A DNA stretch of 64,000 bases from Tragulus kanchil (lineage: Eukaryota; Chordata; Mammalia; Artiodactyla; Tragulidae): NCBI GenBank assembly GCA_022376925.1, contig JAIOJX010000002.1:135604831-135668830 (forward strand). Reading direction: 5' to 3'. The notes under the pieces are model-generated. The model ran no database searches, was not told the origin of the DNA, and saw only the letters and a list, made by a program, of their open reading frames with translations. Numbering within the stretch: position 1 is the stretch's first letter; each line of letters opens with the position of its first letter. Position numbers and translations under genes: made by a program. Shown here in pieces: positions 60,476 through 64,000 of the stretch.

Positions 60476-62665
60476 GTTTTAGATTTGGAGAAAAGTGGAT
60501 GGATTTGGGGTTTGGTCATGTTTTAGAGTTGCTGTTCACAGGAAGGAATCAAGGGTAAATCTTCGGTTTCAGTAAATGTGCTGAGGTGAGGAAAACTAGA
60601 AAGGAAGCAGGGTTGTTTTTCTCCTTTGGGAGGAGGCACTGGTAGGGCTATAATCCAGGAGTTGACATCCTTTTTGAGATATCTAAGTGGAGATTTAAGG
60701 TAAGCAAGTTGTTCTGGATTTCTAATTTTACTCGTTACGACTGCAGCACGGTGGAGTGGAAAATTTTGGAGATAGGAACTGTTACTCCTCTTCTCCCCTT
60801 TACAGAGGAAGAAACCGAGGCACAGAAGGATTGAGGATCTTGCCTATAGTCACACAGCTGGTCACTAGCAGAGCACCTTTTGGACCCAAGCGGACTGGCC
60901 TCAGCGGTTTGCTCTTAGTCTCTGCACCAGATTGCCCTTTATAGAACACTTATTAGAAGCCACCAGGAAGCTACATACTTCACGTATGGCACTAGGTTAC
61001 CTAAGCAACCAGGCGAAGTAGGTTTGATCATACAGCTAGTGCAGAGAATCCAGCCGTGAATCTAGGCGTCTCTAGAGTTGCAGCCATGTTCTGAGCCACC
61101 TTGCCTTTTTACCTAACGATGAATCCTGCTTTTCACACCTTATTTTCTACAACGTTTGAGCCTCTGTTTACACTTCCTCTGCAAAGTGAAGCTAATGCCC
61201 ACTCTGGGGTTGTTTCAAGGATTTGGTGACCACTTAGCACATGAAGGCCATGCTCCACAGTATCTATGAAAGAGGTTGCCGGCAGTGCAGGTGCTGGTCT
61301 GTTGGTTGGCTTTTACCCATTGAGACTGATTTTCTGTGTCCTTTATTTCATGGGAAGAATCTTCCTCATGGCCACTGAAAGATGAAAAGGTTTACTTAGC
61401 AGCTTCAAACTGGCAAATAATTTTTAGTCAGAGAGTAGAAGTCAGAGTCACTTAAAGAACTTTTAAGCAAATATGTGTATTTGGTGAATTGGGTATATAT
61501 TTTTGGTCCCTGTCTAGTCTTTTTTTTCTGCTACCCTTTCTAGCTCTTCACCCTTTGGTGCTTAACAGTTGTTTTAGATTTGGAGAAAAGTGGATGGATT
61601 TGGGGTTTGGTCATGTTTTAGAGTTGCTGTTCACAGGAAGGAATCAAGGGTAAATCTTCGGTTTCAGTAAATGTGCTGAGGTGAGGAAAACTAGAAAGGA
61701 AGCAGGGTTGTTTTTCTCCTTTGGGAGGAGGCACTGGTAGGGCTATAATCCAGGAGTTGACATCCTTTTTGAGATATCTAAGTGGAGATTTAAGGTAAGC
61801 AAGTTGTTCTGGATTTCTAATTTTACTCGTTACGACTGCAGCACGGTGGAGTGGAAAATTTTGGAGATAGGAACTGTTACTCCTCTTCTCCCTTGACAGA
61901 GGAAGAAACCGAGGCACAGAAGGATTGAGGATCTTGCCTATAGTCACACAGCTGGTCACTAGCAGAGCACCTTTTGGACCCAAGCGGACTGGCCTCAGCG
62001 GTTTGCTCTTAGTCTCTGCACCAGATTGCCCTTTATAGAACACTTATTAGAAGCCACCAGGAAGCTACATACTTCACGTATGGCACTAGGTTACCTAAGC
62101 AACCAGGCGAAGTAGGTTTGATCATACAGCTAGTGCAGAGAATCCAGCCGTGAATCTAGGCGTCTCTAGAGTTGCAGCCATGTTCTGAGCCACCTTGCCT
62201 TTTTACCTAACGATGAATCCTGCTTTTCACACCTTATTTTCTACAACGTTTGAGCCTCTGTTTACACTTCCTCTGCAAAGTGAAGCTAATGCCCACTCTG
62301 GGGTTGTTTCAAGGATTTGGTGACCACTTAGCACATGAAGGCCATGCTCCACAGTATCTATGAAAGAGGTTGCCGGCAGTGCAGGTGCTGGTCTGTTGGT
62401 TGGCTTTTACCCATTGAGACTGATTTTCTGTGTCCTTTATTTCATGGGAAGAATCTTCCTCATGGCCACTGAAAGATGAAAAGGTTTACTTAGCAGCTTC
62501 AAACTGGCAAATAATTTTTAGTCAGAGAGTAGAAGTCAGAGTCACTTAAAGAACTTTTAAGCAAATATGTGTATTTGGTGAATTGGGTATATATTTTTGG
62601 TCCCTGTCTAGTCTTTTTTTTCTGCTACCCTTTCTAGCTCTTCACCCTTTGGTGCTTAACAGTTG
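60476..62665. repeat. Head-to-tail duplicate 60476-61570 / 61571-62665
   Basis: The offset is 1095 bp. There are small differences in a C/T run (CTCCCCTTTACAG against CTCCCTTGACAG near 60797/61890). Confidence 0.94.
60760..60945 (-). mobile_element. MIR SINE
   Basis: CCTTTACAGAGGAAGAAACCGAGG, CACAGAAGGATTGAGGATCTTGCC and GTCACACAGCTGGTCACTAGC are a clear MIR core in reverse. Duplicated at 61855-62037. Further MIR-like stretches follow at 60950-61060 and 61125-61230. Confidence 0.8.
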
Positions 62666-62988
62666 TGCTTTGAGAGAAAATGGTGCATGATGAATCTGAT
62701 TTTCCATATCAGCAATACCCTCATGAGTGACATTTACTTTCTGGGTTTATGGCACCTGGTGTTTGTTCCATTGTGTCTGGGACACAACTCAAGCATATGT
62801 ATTACTTACAAACACTGTGTGTGATTCTGATTGCTACTGAAGTGAAGCACTACAGTATGAACAGCCTCCAGAAGACAGCCCAAATGCCCACTTACCTCTG
62901 AAAATTTCTAACTTAGCAGGTCTTTCAACTGAATGAGAGTGATGAATTGGGGAAAATATTTTATAAGCATTAAAACTGCCTGCTCTAA

Positions 62989-63018
62989 AAACAAACAAAC
63001 AAACAAAAAAGAAAACAA
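62989..63018. repeat. (CAAA)n microsatellite
   Basis: Four to five CAAA units in an A-rich run in the last intron. Other short simple runs include GTT units near 7655, 8775 and 53660, and TTTG/GTGT near 25905 and 26998. Confidence 0.8.
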
Positions 63019-63800
63019 CTGCCCTGCGCCAGTAAAATAACTAGATGATAATACATAGCAGCAAGTCTAAGATTATATGACTAAGTCATTAATGTCCTCA
63101 GTGTCAGCATTGATGTTTTTTATCATAACTTTGATCTTCAGCATATCAGCCTTTTTTCTCTTTTTGTCTTCTAATAAACATGGCTCTTAAAAGACATCTT
63201 GTGTATAGTATTTTTCAGATTGAATGTGAGCATTTAGTGAAAAGGAAATATAATGGAAAAGGCTTTGTGATTCTTGTAAACTTGTTATAATACCCAAAAC
63301 AGTTGTGTGAAAAAGCTATTCTAAAAAGTGTGGCTAGAAAAGGATCCCTAGTATGTTTCTAGTGCATTTCAGCAAGTTCAGCCTGTTCACTTGCCCTTAG
63401 ACCCACTTACATCCCAACCCCTTCCTCCCCGAGGTTGGGCCTCCGAGCCTGGGAGCTCCATCATCCCAATACATCACCGTCAGATGACTCCAGATTCTCC
63501 ACTTGCTGGTACGTTAGCCATTAATGACCTGTGTATTGAGGAGCTCATATGTTCCAGGTGTCGCTCTATGTCCTTAGAACAGCATCAGTGAAGAAAGCAG
63601 CAAAATTCCCTGCCTGTGGGGACTTACTGAATATGGAAAGTTAGTGGCTGGGATGTAACCAGTGCCCTGGTATTTATATTGCCAACTTTTTTTTTTTTTT
63701 GCCAAATATTATATCTTGTTGAGAAGCTGCACGCATTTATAATCTTTTTTTTTTTTTTTTCAAACACTTCATACATTTTTGTATTTCTTCTTTCTTCTAG

Positions 63801-64000
63801 ATATAAACCACAGTCCTTCAGGATCCCATTATGAAAATTCAGAGCGGGGACCTGTGTCTTCTGCAAGTGACTCTAATACAAACTGCAAGGATGCTGTTGT
63901 GAACGACTGCCCTGAGAAAGGAGCATGGCCCTCAGGCCCTGGCAGTGACGCTCCAGAGTCGGCGTCAGAATGTGTGGGTGCTGAGTCTGCCTCCAGCTCT
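63801..64000 (+). CDS. TNRC6A: TNRC6A next coding exon, 5' part (runs off the window)
   Basis: The acceptor TTTCTTCTAG| follows a T-rich tract. The first two bases complete the Asp codon started by the last G of the 48062 exon, giving NQSG/D then [20 protein letters not shown]. Sixty-six further codons are open to the window end (…[15 protein letters not shown]). This matches human TNRC6A residues just before the GW-repeat region, with scattered substitutions such as an added Gly before AWPS. In mammals this is the start of the very large exon that encodes most Argonaute-binding GW repeats, so the rest should lie immediately downstream. No full GW dipeptide is visible in this fragment. Confidence 0.94.

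Larger units (their letters stand above)
58405..60737. repeat. Head-to-tail duplicate 58405-59550 / 59551-60737
   Basis: The offset is 1146 bp. It contains a whole minus-strand young SINE. The first copy lacks about 45 bp near 59470-59510 compared with 60615-60700, close to its right end. Confidence 0.94.
48063..63800 (+). other. TNRC6A: TNRC6A intron between Pro/Gln exon and the large exon
   Basis: The donor is GTGAGA and the acceptor TTTCTTCTAG. The apparent 15.7 kb includes about 5.5 kb of duplicated blocks. It contains MIR, L2, CHR-2, L1, hAT and young SINE copies. Stretches with nothing I recognise are about 49480-50060, 51300-52276, 53377-53980, 55280-55640, 56140-56520, 56750-58680 (T-rich) and 62670-63780. 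Confidence 0.75.

Noticed and set aside
4823..62665. A CRISPR-like, satellite or tandem gene array explaining the repeats
   Set aside because: The blocks are unrelated to each other, occur only as pairs (or overlapping triples), and contain ordinary intron. There is no repeat-spacer order and no shared unit.
63391..63591. 66-codon Pro-rich frame shortly before the last exon
   Set aside because: No splice sites in phase and no match to TNRC6A. It lies in ordinary intron.

Overview
This window is mammalian nuclear DNA from a ruminant artiodactyl. It carries Bov-tA SINEs and BovB (RTE) fragments, which are ruminant markers, together with CHR-type tRNA-derived SINEs, artiodactyl L1 3' ends, MIR, L2, hAT and Tigger remnants. 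There are no bacterial genes, operons or CRISPR arrays. Bov elements are few and decayed. The freshest repeats are nine independent insertions of a CHR-like SINE that I do not recognise as a standard cattle family. A ruminant outside the cattle/sheep group, such as a chevrotain, is therefore plausible, but this is inference.

The only gene I can support is TNRC6A (GW182), on the + strand and entered mid-gene. It is the scaffold that links Argonaute-miRNA complexes to deadenylation. Visible coding parts are a 22-bp microexon (12058-12079, repeated at 13203-13224), a 393-bp exon with a Pro/Gln tract and the conserved TNRC6 N-terminal box (47670-48062), and the first 200 bp of the next exon (63801-64000, running off the window). 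Splice phases and the known protein sequence join these exons exactly. An 87-bp, phase-compatible, open candidate cassette exon lies between them (32208-32294, repeated at 33318-33404). Everything else is intron.

The dominant structure is not biological annotation. At 21 points a block of about 1.02-1.15 kb is followed directly by a near-identical second copy of itself, and a 22nd irregular case lies at the left edge. Some blocks overlap the next, so a few sequences occur three times. The blocks are unrelated in sequence but nearly equal in length. First copies decay towards their right end, second copies have homopolymer losses at their left end, and one 'n' lies in such a zone. The best reading is overlapping contigs laid end to end without merging. 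About 23 kb is then redundant, and the true locus is about 40 kb.

Layout: 1-12057 intron with SINEs, MIRs and the first ladder steps; 12058-13224 microexon and its copy; 13225-32207 intron with SINEs, Bov elements and L1; 32208-33404 candidate cassette exon and its copy; 33405-47669 intron with Bov, hAT, MIR, CHR-2 and a Tigger element split by a SINE; 47670-48062 Pro/Gln exon; 48063-63800 intron with MIR, L2, CHR, L1 and a young SINE; 63801-64000 start of the next coding exon.
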